NCBI GenBank assembly: GCA_900618795.1
Contig: UYJD01000001.1
Span: forward strand, 210,310 to 274,309
Direction of reading: 5' to 3'
DNA: 64,000 nucleotides
Source of the DNA: Cyanodermella asteris
Lineage: Eukaryota; Ascomycota; Lecanoromycetes; Ostropales; Stictidaceae
This document shows, in pieces, positions 45,151 to 56,110 of this stretch. Position 1 is the first letter of the stretch. Each line of letters starts with the position of its first letter. The position numbers were made by a program, and so were the translations under genes. The notes under the pieces were generated by a model. The model worked only from the letters and a program-made list of their open reading frames with translations. It was not told the DNA's origin and did no database searches.

Positions 45151-47220
45151 ATGCCTTTGAGGGTTGTTGTTGCTGGCGCCGGAATCAGTGGTCTCTGTAC
45201 TGCTGTCGCCTTGCATCAGAACGGACACGATGTGAAGGTAGGTCACCATCGACTTCCTGTTTGATTTCGTCTACTTGACCAGCTTCGTGCGAGCCTCTTG
45301 GGATGGTCGGATACTACGAAAATGTTGACCATCAGAAGCTCGTCCTCATCAACTCCAGCCGCGTCCTTCAAATACGCTCAGACTAACATGCCGTCCGCCA
45401 GATCTTTGAAAAGTCTCGCTTCTCCCAAGAAGTCGAATCCTCGTTCCTCTTGACCCCAAACGCCATCAAAGTCCTCCTCGCCTTGGGCTTCGACTTCACC
45501 AGGGCCCGTGCCGATGACATGACCTATTTCCAAGTGTTTGACGGTACATCCCTGCAATCTCTCAACTCGACTGACAGCAGCCTTCGGGATCCGAAAGACG
45601 AGTTTGGAAGTGCCCTCTACACGATCCATCGCAATGACCTTGTCAACGAGCTGCTGCGCTTGGCTTCTGGGCTCAATATCCGGCTAGGGACAAGGGTCCT
45701 GGGAGTCGACGAGACTGAGAGTGCGATCGTGTTGGAGAATGGTGAGAGGCATGAGGCGGACCTGATTGTAGCAGGCGATGGACTTCATAGTGTGCTCAGA
45801 GCGACGGTCTTGAAAGATGAAGTTGTTGCGGCAGCGACGCCGAGTGGACTGAATGCTTTCCGGTTCATGATCCCGACGGAGAAGTTGAAAGACGATGACA
45901 TCTTTTTGAGGCTGCAAAAGGACGTCAAGAGGAAGGCGAGTTGCTTGTTCTGTGATCCGACAAGGATCGAGATGGAGCATCACATCGTCTGGTTCACCTG
46001 CAGAGAGTAAGTCCTCTCCCATGGTGAGGTATCCGAGAGAGTGCTTTTACTGACCAGCGCAGTCGCGAGAAGCAAGTCTTTGTCGGCATCCACGAAAGCG
46101 AACGAGTTAACGGCCAAGACCTCAAGGCTCTCATGCTGGAGGAGTTTGGGCACTATCACCCCGACCTCAAGCACATCATCAGGTATGTTTGGCCCATGAT
46201 TCTTATTTCGAATGACAATTCTGAGACATTTTCAGCGTCGCCACTGACGTTACGGACTGGCCCCTCTCCTACCATGAACCCCTCGAAACCTGGCACCGCA
46301 ACAACATAGTCCTGACCGGCGATGCCGCACACCCCATGCTCCCCCTTGGTGCTCAAGGCGCAAATCAAGCCATCGAAGATGCCGGTGCCCTGCACGCCCT
46401 CTTCGACGGCGCTACCACAACGAGCGATATCGAGACCCGATTGACCATGTATGAGAAGGTCCGCAGGCTGCGTGCTTCAAGAGTCCAGACTCTGTCGAAC
46501 GTCCGGCTGGGACGTGAGATGGATGTGATTGAGAAGTTGAAGAAGTACGCTGACCCGGATGGAACCCCCGTGCCGACGAGCTTTGCGGAGAGATATGCGC
46601 ATGATTATGGCTTTGATGTCTACGCGAAGTGTCGGGAGGTACTTGCTACGGAAGAGATTCCTGTTGTTGCTGATGTGGTCGTCAATGGCGTTAAGAATGT
46701 TGATGAGCCAAAGCCTGCTTTGACGAACGGGCATGTCGACGCCGCTATGCCCGTCGAGACGAATGACCACACTGTCGAAGAGACACCAGTCACCAACTCT
46801 ACAACTCACATCTATACTCACGTCCCTGAGCCCACATCGGTCTCCGCTCCCCAACCCACCTCGACCCTCGACATCGAAAAGAACGACTACGGCATCGAGG
46901 TCGCGTCCGTCTCCAACAGTAGCGACTCCAACAACGGTGACATCGAGCACGAGCTCCACCAGCCCACGGCGGAAACTTACACAGAATCGAACCACTACAC
47001 GGAAGTGACCAACATCTACGTCAACGGCGATACCGCCAGCAAGACATCCGTCGCTTTACAAAAGGGCCCCGACGAGTCTTCGCGAGTCAAAGTTGCGTGG
47101 CACGGTCGGATGCTCGAGTTTACCATCACGGCATCCGGCATGGCGACGAACGCGACGGGTGAGCCGGTGGGATTCTTGGATATGAACAGGCTTGCGTCGC
47201 TGGCGGGTGTGCAGGTTTGA
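45151..47220 (+). CDS. Salicylate-hydroxylase-like FAD monooxygenase with long C-terminal tail
   Basis: Exons 45151-45237, 45402-46006, 46063-46182 and 46236-47220 give 598 residues. The FAD fold starts at VVVAGAGISGL (G9, G11, G14), the middle has the DG motif LIVAGDGLHSVLR, and the ribityl-binding GD motif reads VLTGDAAHPMLPLGAQGANQAIEDA near residue 300. These are group A flavoprotein monooxygenase marks; relatives such as TropB and AzaH hydroxylate or dearomatise polyketide aldehydes. The enzyme domain ends near residue 415. About 180 further residues follow: a Thr/Val/Glu-rich linker, then a conserved-looking end (VAWHGRMLEFTITASGM... GFLDMNRLASLAGVQV). I do not recognise this tail. A role as a tailoring oxidase of the PKS product is inferred from context. 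Confidence 0.87.
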
Positions 47221-49492
47221 GTGCATGAAATTACTTGATGTTTGGCTCGAGGCGTTTGGTGGGGATTTGACAGATAGAGCATTGTACGGTATAGAGCATG
47301 ATTATATTAGATGTGTCAGCAATGAACGAACGTATCGAACACGAGAGATATTGCATACAATGTTCGATCTGCAGCTGTTCTTTACTATTGCTCCGGACTC
47401 GTGTTATTCAACTTACCTCGAACTTCGCTTCGCCTTTGGGAATGAATACACGCTTGCGCCTCACTTTCTTGCCACAAAATGACCTATCTCTCTTGATGAT
47501 GACCAGGCTGCGTCAGCCGACACGTCCCCCCTGATTCTGTCTTATCTCATCTCCTGCAGTCACATAGACCCTGAGCGAGCTGCATCAGCCCGGTTGCACA
47601 ACATTCAGCACACACCCGTCGATCCACAACCAGGCTGCCGCCATTCCACATTCCCGCTAATGAACCCAGCAAATGCACGAATCCAGTGACCGACAATCCG
47701 GCTGACATTGTTGTTCGAAGGATTCTCTCATCGCAGTGCGCCCTCATAGAAGACTAGTCAGTCCACCACGCAGCCCGCTCGTTGGAGATCGCCTAGCGCC
47801 GGCGACTCTCGCCAGTGTAGCACACATGTCAGTGACCGACACTTCAGCTGACTATCAGAGGATTGACCGTTGACTTGACCGTGTCACGAAGACATGAATC
47901 CTTGCATTGACGGCTAGTCGCCGGTCACTAATCAGCCACGACGCGGCTGCCGGTATGCCTGATCTGCACGGCGTGAAGAGGCGTGAAGGGACTGACGACT
48001 GCGGGTCTGCATCTCAGCTTACCGTCAGAACTGCAGGGTTGTCCAACGGCTTGCATCTGTTGGATATACCTTGTCGACGACGCGGCTCCTAGCGACATTA
48101 GCCATCCCTGTCAGAAGATAACGTGCAGCAGGTTTTTCGAAAAGTATTGATTGATTCAAGTCAGGGTAGAACCCTGAGAGAGGTTTTGTTACCCTGAATT
48201 ACTCAGGGGCACGCTAAACCCAAAGAAGAATCATAATTTACATGCAGAATACCAATTACCGACCCACCCAGTTCGATAGAAGAAGACCGGGATCATGCTG
48301 GGTTTGATGAGTCGTTCAGACGGCGCCCGCCTATCTCGGGTAGCCCTATCTCTTTAGTCTAGACTTTCCGTTTCGTCCAATGTCAGCGAGCATGGCGGGA
48401 GAAAAGGGCTGGATGGGGATTCTGCATCTGCATCTGCAGTGCGTCTGCAGTGCGTCTGCGGTCGAAAGGTGGGGGAATCAAGGTGGACGCGCTGGACCTC
48501 TAGGTGGGGCGGAACAGTGCCGCAGTTTCTGCTCCTCTGAAACTTCGAGCTGAACTTCTATGCCATTGGGTGGCGATACAGGGCGGGTAGATCGGATGGT
48601 CGTGCCTCAACGCCGTAAGCGGCCGGCCACCGGGCTGAATTGCTTGCAGACGAACCAACCGACTGCGCTTTCGCTCCCTGGCTGTGGCTTTTTGAGTGGT
48701 TGTTGCCGCGTGCTTTTGAACGCCACGGCCGCATGGAGGGTTTTTTTTTTACTTTGTGGTAACTTACATTATCTGTGCTGCGTGACATCGGCTGCACGTG
48801 ACTTTTCTGACTTGCGTCTTCGAGGCTAGTGGTTCTGTTGGCAACGGCATGCTGAGATCCTCCGGTTGAGGACTGAGATCCTCACGTTTGCCTCGTGGAG
48901 CAAAGTATCATTCTCACGCGTCGAAATGAACCATGGTAAATCTGACGGAGGGGCTGTGGCGTATTAAACAGCGAGTGCGATGTGACGGTAAGGAAGTCAT
49001 CGAAACGAGGTCCCTTGCAACGTCCTCACGTGATGGCTGCTGAGAGCCGGCTTCCTTTCTTAGCTGATAGCTCAACAATCAGTCCTTCGTTCATGATACT
49101 TTCGAATCTGCATTATCGGATTCGGACTCGATGTGACCCAAACTTCGCTCGCCGACACTGTTGAAAGGACCTTACTGGCAAACAAATACAGGCAGGTAAA
49201 CTTCGACGTTCATGCCTCAGGGGCGTGTCAGGAAAATAATGGCCGAGAGCTGTCATGCTAGAGGCTCAGCAAACATTCCCGTTTCGCTACACACTGCTGA
49301 TCCTCCTAGCAGCTCCCTCTCGTGATATGCATGACGAGTGCGTACGAAGCTCCAATGTGGCCAACTCTTGAGTTGTAGAGTGTTCCTGAGTATATACCAT
49401 CGTTTTGTTTTTTCTCACAAAGCTCACTGATTCTGAGCTCGCGTGCCCCTCTATCGACGCTGTACTGATTGTGCTTTGGTTTGCTGACCAAA
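47221..49492. other. Long intergenic region in the cluster, with short tandem repeats
   Basis: These 2.27 kb lie between the first FAD monooxygenase and the DUF4243 gene. No gene is supported. Short tandem words occur at 48420-48463 and a nine-base T run at 48741-48749. The size would allow a lost cluster gene, but I find no coding trace. Confidence 0.4.
48420..48463 (+). repeat. Short tandem repeat
   Basis: CTGCAT is repeated at 48422-48433, followed by two copies of CTGCAGTGCGT (48434-48455). No function is implied. Confidence 0.6.
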
Positions 49493-51057
49493 ATGATCGA
49501 CACCGATACTTTTGCTTTGGACCCCGTGAGGACCCCGGGGTTCGTTCACGCGGAGAACTTGACCGAGGATTCAGCGAGGGCAGCAGAGGAGTGTCTGAAG
49601 GAGAACAATGAAAAGTATCACATATTCTTCACCACAGAGGCACACATGGGAGTGAGTCGAACAAGCCCCCGACGACAATGCTCACTCACTGACACGCGAC
49701 GAGGTGTTCCTGCACAACCACATTGCACACCATGATATCACATTATGGGCCTTGGGAGCGACGCCGGAGACGCTCAAGGCACAGCACCGACGGAACTCAT
49801 TGTACATGCGTGACTCGATGAAGGTGTACCCTGCGGTGGTGGCGGACCTCGAGGACGATTTCGTGTTTCTGAGGTGCCTCGGCAGGGAAGAGCATTTTCG
49901 TAACTTTGAGGTGTTTTTCATGAAGAAGATCAAAGAGACTGGATACGAAGCTGTGCTGCAGAGATACTTGCTGGGAGGCACCGAGGTGGCGGAGAAGATG
50001 ATGTGCCACCAGTATATGGGTAAGGATTGAAGCAAGATGCCGGGTCGAGAACAAATTGCTGATTGTGTTGCTAACAGGCTACATTCATGGCCTGATTCAC
50101 ATGGGTCTCGCCCTTGAATTCAAGCAGCCGTTGCTCCTTGCCGAAGGTCTAGCACAATCCGCAGTCCACCACGACTGGTGGTATACCGAGTTCTTGACTA
50201 GCGCGGAGAAGTTGGCGGCGAAGCAGGAAGAACCAGCGCTGCCTTTGGCCGATTTGATCGATCTGATGCGAGCAGACCCGAAAATCAGCACAGCTTCGAG
50301 CCTGGAATACCACACACAGACCCGCAAACACTCCGGAATCTGGGCCATGGACAAGGAGATGGCTCGTGACGGTGTCATGGGCAACGCAAAGCAAGAGTAC
50401 CTGAGACTAGCTGCTCGATGGCGCGTCAGTCCCGATGATGTCGAGAGAGCTACTGCTGAGCTCCTCAACGCTGCCGGTAAGTTAAATCAGGCTGGTCCTC
50501 CTTCGTGCGGACCTGAAAGCTAACAAAGAGCTTCCATAGTCTACACAACCGCCGGCGCCCAACGAGCACCTTACCAATGCACCTTCGACTTCTGGCTTCT
50601 TCACAGCCTAACCTCCTGCGTCGGCAACGCCGCCTTCCTCCACGAACCCTCCATCTCCAACGCCCAAAAAGCCCGCGTCCTCGAATACTCCGGCCGCGTC
50701 CACATGATGACCTACGCCGGCCTGGGCACCCCTCACCTGAATCTCGACTATCTCTGCACGCACCGCTCCAAGCAGCCCAATCAGACCTGGGAGACGGTCT
50801 TTGACCGCGCGACCCGGCACGGCGACGACGGCCACATGGGCAAGATGATCCGCACGACGAGGCTGGCGGAGGAGCTGAGCAAGCCTTACGATCATCTGCC
50901 GGAATTTCGGGTCAAGCAGGACGTGTTTTTGATTGCGGGGATTGCGATGATCGATTCGGCGAGTGCGCAGCCGATGACGGGGACGAAGCATCATGATTTC
51001 ATTCGCGGGGCGGCCTGGGAGGAGGCGTGGAAGAATTATCCCAAGAGAGATTACTGA
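49493..51057 (+). CDS. DUF4243 (questin oxidase/AflY-like) oxygenase
   Basis: Exons 49493-49651, 49704-50019, 50078-50476 and 50540-51057 give 463 residues. The family is recognised from FHNxx-type histidines near the start (VFLHNHIAHHDITLWALGA), the conserved YMGYIHGLIHMGLALEFKQP, VHHDWWYTEF, and the C-terminal FDFWLLHSLTSC, GHMGKMIR and KQDVFLIAGIAMIDSA. Known members: questin oxidase, which opens an anthraquinone ring, and AflY, assigned to a Baeyer-Villiger-type step in aflatoxin formation; both act on aromatic polyketides, and no classical flavin fold is present. Its place between two FAD monooxygenases makes it a likely late oxidative step on the PKS product. Confidence 0.87.
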
Positions 51058-52366
51058 TCACGGAGATGTGCATTATTAGAATCAATTGACTCTGTGTTCA
51101 TTCATGAAGTGTACTTTGTTTGCCTTTATTAGACATCAGGATCCATGTCCGTGACAGACACATTTACCCAGGCTACAAGTGTCACCGAATACCTTCATCG
51201 TCTTAGGCGAATATACCGTCCGCACAAGTGATGCCTGGCAGGCTTCTCGTAGACATCTCTGTGGGTCTCTCGCGCGTTGCCATCGATACAACAGCTTCCG
51301 ATATTGCATCCTCCTGTCGACCAAAACCAGCACCCCACGTCCGCCACGACGAGTCCATATCCAAAGAACCTCTCATCAATACGGCTCACCACTATTACTA
51401 TTCCTCGCAACAAGGTCGAAGTGGGGGTCACAGCCCCTCCGTCCAATCAACCACCACCCAAATAGCTGCTGACATGGCACCTGCAGGGGCCTACGAGGGG
51501 CGTGCGCGTCAAAAATTCCATCTAAGCAAATAAGCCGCAACGCACTGCATCCTTCTCTTGTCTGAAGGATTCACGAATCTCACCAGCTCGCGCCCTCGGC
51601 TCACGGAACAGATCTGAAGCCGAAGGGCAGTGGAATCCAACATCCTTGCTGAACGGACTCGGGGTTTCGCATCAACGCGTGGGAACAGCAGATCCACCGG
51701 GTGCAGGAACAGTAGGATTCGAGTCGAGGCAAAGCCCCCGGGGGGGACTATCGGCCTCCAGAACGCACTGGAAGGAAACCCCAAGCTTGACCAGGCAAAG
51801 TTGTATGGTATGCTAGGTGACGGCCAACCCGAAAAGTCCGTATCTGCGAAGCGTGAAACGGGGTGGGAAATAGTCGCCGTCAAAGGGGAAAAGGGAGTTT
51901 TAGACCCCTACGTACCCACCCGCGGCGTGGTATCTGACGTAAATATACTCCGCACTACAGCCCGTTAGATGAAAATTCTTTTCTCGTTCTTTTGAATCAT
52001 GCTGATGTGTTCTATGGCCCGTTGTGTGGCGGTGCTGATGGTTTTGGATGAGAATTATGGGAGCTGTAACGATGCCAGGGTGTGCGTTTGGAGGCTGTCA
52101 GGGTAGTTGGCTCGAAGGTTTCAGGCACGCGTTCACCGTTCAGGAATGTAGATGGAGTGTGATGGGCATGTCATAGCTATGCGAAGCTGATCTGCTCGTC
52201 ATCTGTTTTGCCGTTTTGCTATGTCTACATTGTAGACTTTCGGTTTCCTATCTGCAAGTTGTGCTTCGCTATTTCGAGCTTGTCAGATCTACTGTATTGC
52301 ATCAAAATCTAGCTCTGCGCGTCTTTTGTAAAGTTTGAGAGAATCAGATCAAGTCAAGCGATCATA
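51058..52366. other. Intergenic region upstream of FAD monooxygenase 2
   Basis: No convincing gene is seen in these 1.3 kb. The 112-codon + ORF at 51630-51968 has no domain and its opposite strand is also open, so I do not call it. Confidence 0.4.
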
Positions 52367-54297
52367 ATGGGCGAGAACAACAGATCGAGAGAGATCCACA
52401 AGGTCCCGATCGCCATCGTTGGCGGCGGGCCGGTGGGAATGCTCACTGCCTTGCACTTGAGTCGCTTCGGTACATCCTGTCTCCTCGCAGAGCGCAATGT
52501 CGACACCACACGGTGGCCAAAGATGGATTGGACGAATCCGAGGAGCATGGAACTGTTTCGCATGATGGGCGTGGTGGAGGAGTACAGGAACCTCGAGGGT
52601 GCCGTAGGCCTCGATCGCAAGATGGACAGCATATTCTACTACTCGTGCAATCCTGGCTCGAAGCCAATCGCTCGCTGGGTTAGTTGATACTCATGCCTGG
52701 CTTGTTTGCTCAACAGCGCAATGCTGACATTCGATCTGTAGGATCTACCCTCGACGAACGAGAACAGGGCCAAATTTGCTGCGAGGAACGACGGCACGCA
52801 GCCGCTCGAGCCAGGTCAGAGATGCTCGCAGATTGTCTTGGAAGCTTGGCTGAAGCGAAAGTGTGTTGCACAGTCCTCCATCGACGGTCGCTGGGGATGG
52901 AAGTACGTTTCGCATACTGAAGGCCCGAACGGCGTCGAGTCATTGTTCGTGGATACCAATGGGGTTGAGCACGTTGTCCAAAGCCAGTATCTGGTCGGAG
53001 CCGATGGTGGCAGCAGCCGCGTCAGGAAGAACGCAGGAATCAAGATGCTGGGAGCGCCAATGTAAGTGTGTATTTTCTGCATAAGCTGAGACAAGCTGAC
53101 CTGTCAAGCCCAGCTCGATTGTTCTTGGTGCACTTTCGATCCAAGGAGTTGGCAGAGAAGCGTCCTTTTGGCCGTTTCTGGCACATGTTTTCGCCCAAAC
53201 ATGGTTATCTGATCGACCAAGAGGAAGGCGACATTTTCACAGCACACATGGGATTGGATGAAGACCAGGATATCAGTCAGATTGACCCGCATGAGTGGGT
53301 ATACCGAGTCCTCGGCGGAGTGGGGGAGCCGCATCGATTCAAGATCGACGAGATCCAAGTCACTAGCACTTGGCGCATCAACTTTGCGATCGCGGACAAG
53401 TATTTGTCAAAGGGAGGTCGTGTGGTTCTTGGGGGAGATGCAGCTCACCGCAACCCGCCACATGGAGGGTATGGCATGAACACTGGTGTTGAAGATGCTC
53501 TTCACATGGCTTGGCGCTTGTCAGCCATGGTCAAGGGCTACGGAGGCCCGCAGCTTCTGGAGTCATACGATGCTGAGCAGAGACCTACTATGATTCAACG
53601 TCTCGAAAGATGCTTTGAGCATTTCCAGGTTCCTGCTCCTTTCCGCGATGCCTTCATCGAGCACGGTGCCGAGATGGGAGCCGACAGCGAACTCGGGAGA
53701 ATGGTTCGCGCTTCGGTCAAGTCACACCTCGACGCGATTGGATCTGAAGTGCTCGACTACGGTATCGAACTTGACTCCCGATATAAATCTTCGGTTTTGT
53801 ACAAAACTGAAGACGATGGGTTTGAGCCGGCGTGGAACAACAAGACATACACGCCCTCGACCTTCCCCGGCGCACGGGTGCCCCACGTGTTCCTGAAGAA
53901 CAAGAAGACCAGCACTCTCGACACATTGAGCTCCCAGTGGACTCTTGTCACTTTCACAGATTCGTCGGAGGATTCTCATGCCGCCTGGACTCAGTCCAAA
54001 ACATTCGTCGCCACGGCCGCCGAGATGGGCATCCCAGTGGAAAGCGTGGTACTGACTGATGAGGATCGCGCACGCGGGATTTGGGGTTTCGACTTCGTCC
54101 TTGTCAGGGCGGATGGACACGTCGCGTGGAGAGGAGCGCGCGTGCCGGAGACAAAAGAGAAGATCAAGCAGGTGCTCAGAGTGATTACCGGCTGGGAGGC
54201 CAGCCCTGGCTATGCGCAGAAGGAGATCAAGAGCAAGCTGGACATGCTACACCAGGAGTTCCCTGAGACTGGAGCGATCGGCGTCGGAGATGCATAG
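52367..54297 (+). CDS. Phenol-hydroxylase-type FAD monooxygenase
   Basis: Exons 52367-52678, 52742-53061 and 53109-54297 give 606 residues; the second acceptor is CAAG, chosen because it restores GAPIPARLFLVHFRS. The nucleotide fold has PIAIVGGGPVGML (17-26), the middle DG motif is YLVGADGGSSRVRK, and the GD motif is VVLGGDAAHRNPPHGGYGMNTGVEDA near 318-343. From about residue 460 the C-terminal domain is thioredoxin-like, as in phenol 2-monooxygenase and 3-(3-hydroxyphenyl)propionate hydroxylase relatives (WTLVTFTDSSE, GFDFVLVRADGHVAWRG). Family role: hydroxylation of activated aromatic rings using NAD(P)H and O2. It differs from the other cluster FAD enzyme in subgroup, so the two likely act at different steps. 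Confidence 0.88.
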
Positions 54298-54504
54298 ACA
54301 GCAGCACATGATATTCTGAGAGGCTCTGAGAAACTGTCGTGTGAGGCTAAAGGGATGAAGTGATGCAAATTTGTTCAAATATATGTTTATTGTGGTACCG
54401 GATGCACAATTGCAGCAATCCGTGTCGACCTGCCGTAAAGTCATAAAGTCTACCTCTAAGTAGTTCATATCGTACCCTTCCTCTTCAATCATCCCCAATC
54501 TATC

Positions 54505-55305
54505 TCAACAAACTCCAGTCTGCCTCGCAATTGCACGCATATAGGTCGCGACGAGCATTACGTCCTTGATCTTGAGTGGGACTCGATGGTCCCCGTCCCA
54601 TTCAACGAGCAATCTGCTCTCAGGCGCACAGAACTCGTCGCACAACTGTCGATGCAGGTCCCGGCCCTTGTCCAGCAGTCCATGCACGTGTATTGTCGGT
54701 ATCCGCAGCACGTTCTCGCCAGAATGAATGGCTCTGGTGAAGTCATCGGCCGTGGTCAAGGTAGACGCGTCTGGTAGTCCCTTGATCGACATCGCGTCGC
54801 GCTCCAGTGAAACCAAAGGAGCACGTCCCGCCATCAAAACACCAAATCGAAACCGAGATAATGAAGATATTCTGCCTTGGGCCTCGTGCAGCTGCTGTCG
54901 GTAAAGGAGGCTTGCGGCTACTTTCGCGCCCTGGCTGAACCCCAAGATGGCGACCCATTCTCCGCTTGCTCCAACCGCGTCGTCCTTGCGCATGGCGGTT
55001 CTGATGGCTTTGTCGAGCTCATTCACCACGACTTCATGTTGAATTTCGGGCTGCTCTGGCCGCCATCGTAACCACCGCTTGAAGGGGCCCCATTCCTTGT
55101 ACACCGAGAGGACGTCAGATCCAGCTGACGACTCGAAAGGGGCTTCTGCAAAGACGAGACGGAACTCAGACTTCAGTTCAGCCACCAGCCTTCGGCACTG
55201 TGCCCTGAAAATCCGGGCATTCGTTCCGCCGCCATGTAAACAGAGTATCCGTGGTAGATAAAGATCAACCGACGATGCCACCACCGTCGCGTTCGTCACG
55301 GTCAT
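54505..55305 (-). CDS. FSH1-type serine hydrolase (CitA/CtnB-like)
   Basis: A single exon gives 266 residues from the ATG at 55305; the open frame extends upstream to 55377, but MTVTNATV... fits the family start better. It is an alpha/beta-hydrolase: RILCLHGGGTNARIF at 19-33, nucleophile elbow LGFSQGAK with Ser124, HVHGLLDKGRD with Asp212, and GDHRVP with His240. Family role: FSH hydrolases beside PKS genes, as in citrinin, azaphilone and lovastatin clusters, release stalled chains or free the product. It is divergent from the PKS across 805 bp, an arrangement that suits co-regulation. Confidence 0.88.
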   Translation of the reverse strand: MTVTNATVVASSVDLYLPRILCLHGGGTNARIFRAQCRRLVAELKSEFRLVFAEAPFESSAGSDVLSVYKEWGPFKRWLRWRPEQPEIQHEVVVNELDKAIRTAMRKDDAVGASGEWVAILGFSQGAKVAASLLYRQQLHEAQGRISSLSRFRFGVLMAGRAPLVSLERDAMSIKGLPDASTLTTADDFTRAIHSGENVLRIPTIHVHGLLDKGRDLHRQLCDEFCAPESRLLVEWDGDHRVPLKIKDVMLVATYMRAIARQTGVC

Positions 55306-55703
55306 GTTGAAGACCTTTGACGCGCGAAAACGAATGAAAACGGGAGGGATCTGCCAGAGAATCCCGCGTGCAGTCAAGAGCGCAATAATGAGTACAATTA
55401 CATGAGTAACTATTCCGTACTGACCGAGCCGTTAAGCCCAGCCGAAAGGCAACCACGGCCGTTGACGCTATGGCATATCTTGCATGAGCTTATCTGGTGG
55501 CGCATGCATGCAGCAGAAAATACGACCCGAAATATGTGCCGAGCAGGTGAGCACACCAATCGAGGTTGAAAAGACTACAACCATCGTATACCCTTGTAAT
55601 ACTTCTCACGCATTACAGACCAGTGCATGGATACGAACGCTGTTCGACGTCCCACTTCAGACAATATTGCCCTGTTAGCGGTCATCACATGGCTGAAATA
55701 CGC

Positions 55704-55714
55704 TCGAAGGACGG
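55704..55714 (+). promoter_or_regulatory. Possible AflR-type site TCGAAGGACGG
   Basis: This fits TCGN5CGR. It lies about 396 bp from the PKS ATG and 398 bp from the hydrolase ATG. Chance frequency is near one per kilobase on two strands. Confidence 0.3.
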
Positions 55715-55855
55715 TATCCACCTCTGACAGCCGCGCAACCTGCGTGCACTAACGCAGTGTCCGCAATACTGTTCGGCGATCTTTCGCCTGCACCACATGC
55801 TCAGAAACTATGCAGGCAACAATGCTTCGATGCGTTGCACACCCGGGACCGTTCA

Positions 55856-55866
55856 CCGTGGACCGA
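55856..55866 (-). promoter_or_regulatory. Possible AflR-type site (minus strand TCGGTCCACGG)
   Basis: The + strand CCGTGGACCGA is the reverse complement of TCGN5CGG. It lies about 244 bp upstream of the PKS ATG. The same chance caveat applies. Confidence 0.3.
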
Positions 55867-56110
55867 TGCTTGGCTGGTATCATACAGGACTTTGTGCCAT
55901 AAGGTCTATGTCGTGAGGCTACCACTAGTGCGAAGATAGGTGGCACCGACAGGGTTCTCTGTCCAACCTTGTGGCCTGTGATTATGCTCAGGTCGGACTC
56001 GCTTTGATGTCCTCCCACCTATACTTGACCTCACCTACTTGAGAGTCATCTCAGGTCCTTGTATTACTTGTTCCAATTCAACTTTGACAGGGCTACTCAA
56101 CATAGCCATC

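Larger units (their letters stand above)
55306..56110. promoter_or_regulatory. Bidirectional promoter of the FSH hydrolase and PKS
   Basis: The 805 bp lie between two divergent starts and hold no gene. Two words fit the AflR-type consensus TCGN5CGR: one on the + strand at 55704-55714 and one on the - strand at 55856-55866. The first is almost exactly midway between the two ATGs. Confidence 0.5.

Noticed and set aside
48420-48463. Repeat array that might suggest CRISPR
   Set aside because: Units are 6-11 bp without spacers, in a eukaryotic genome; it is a simple tandem repeat.
51630-51968. Plus-strand 112-codon ORF in the cluster
   Set aside because: There is no domain and the opposite strand is open over the same bases; no support as a gene.
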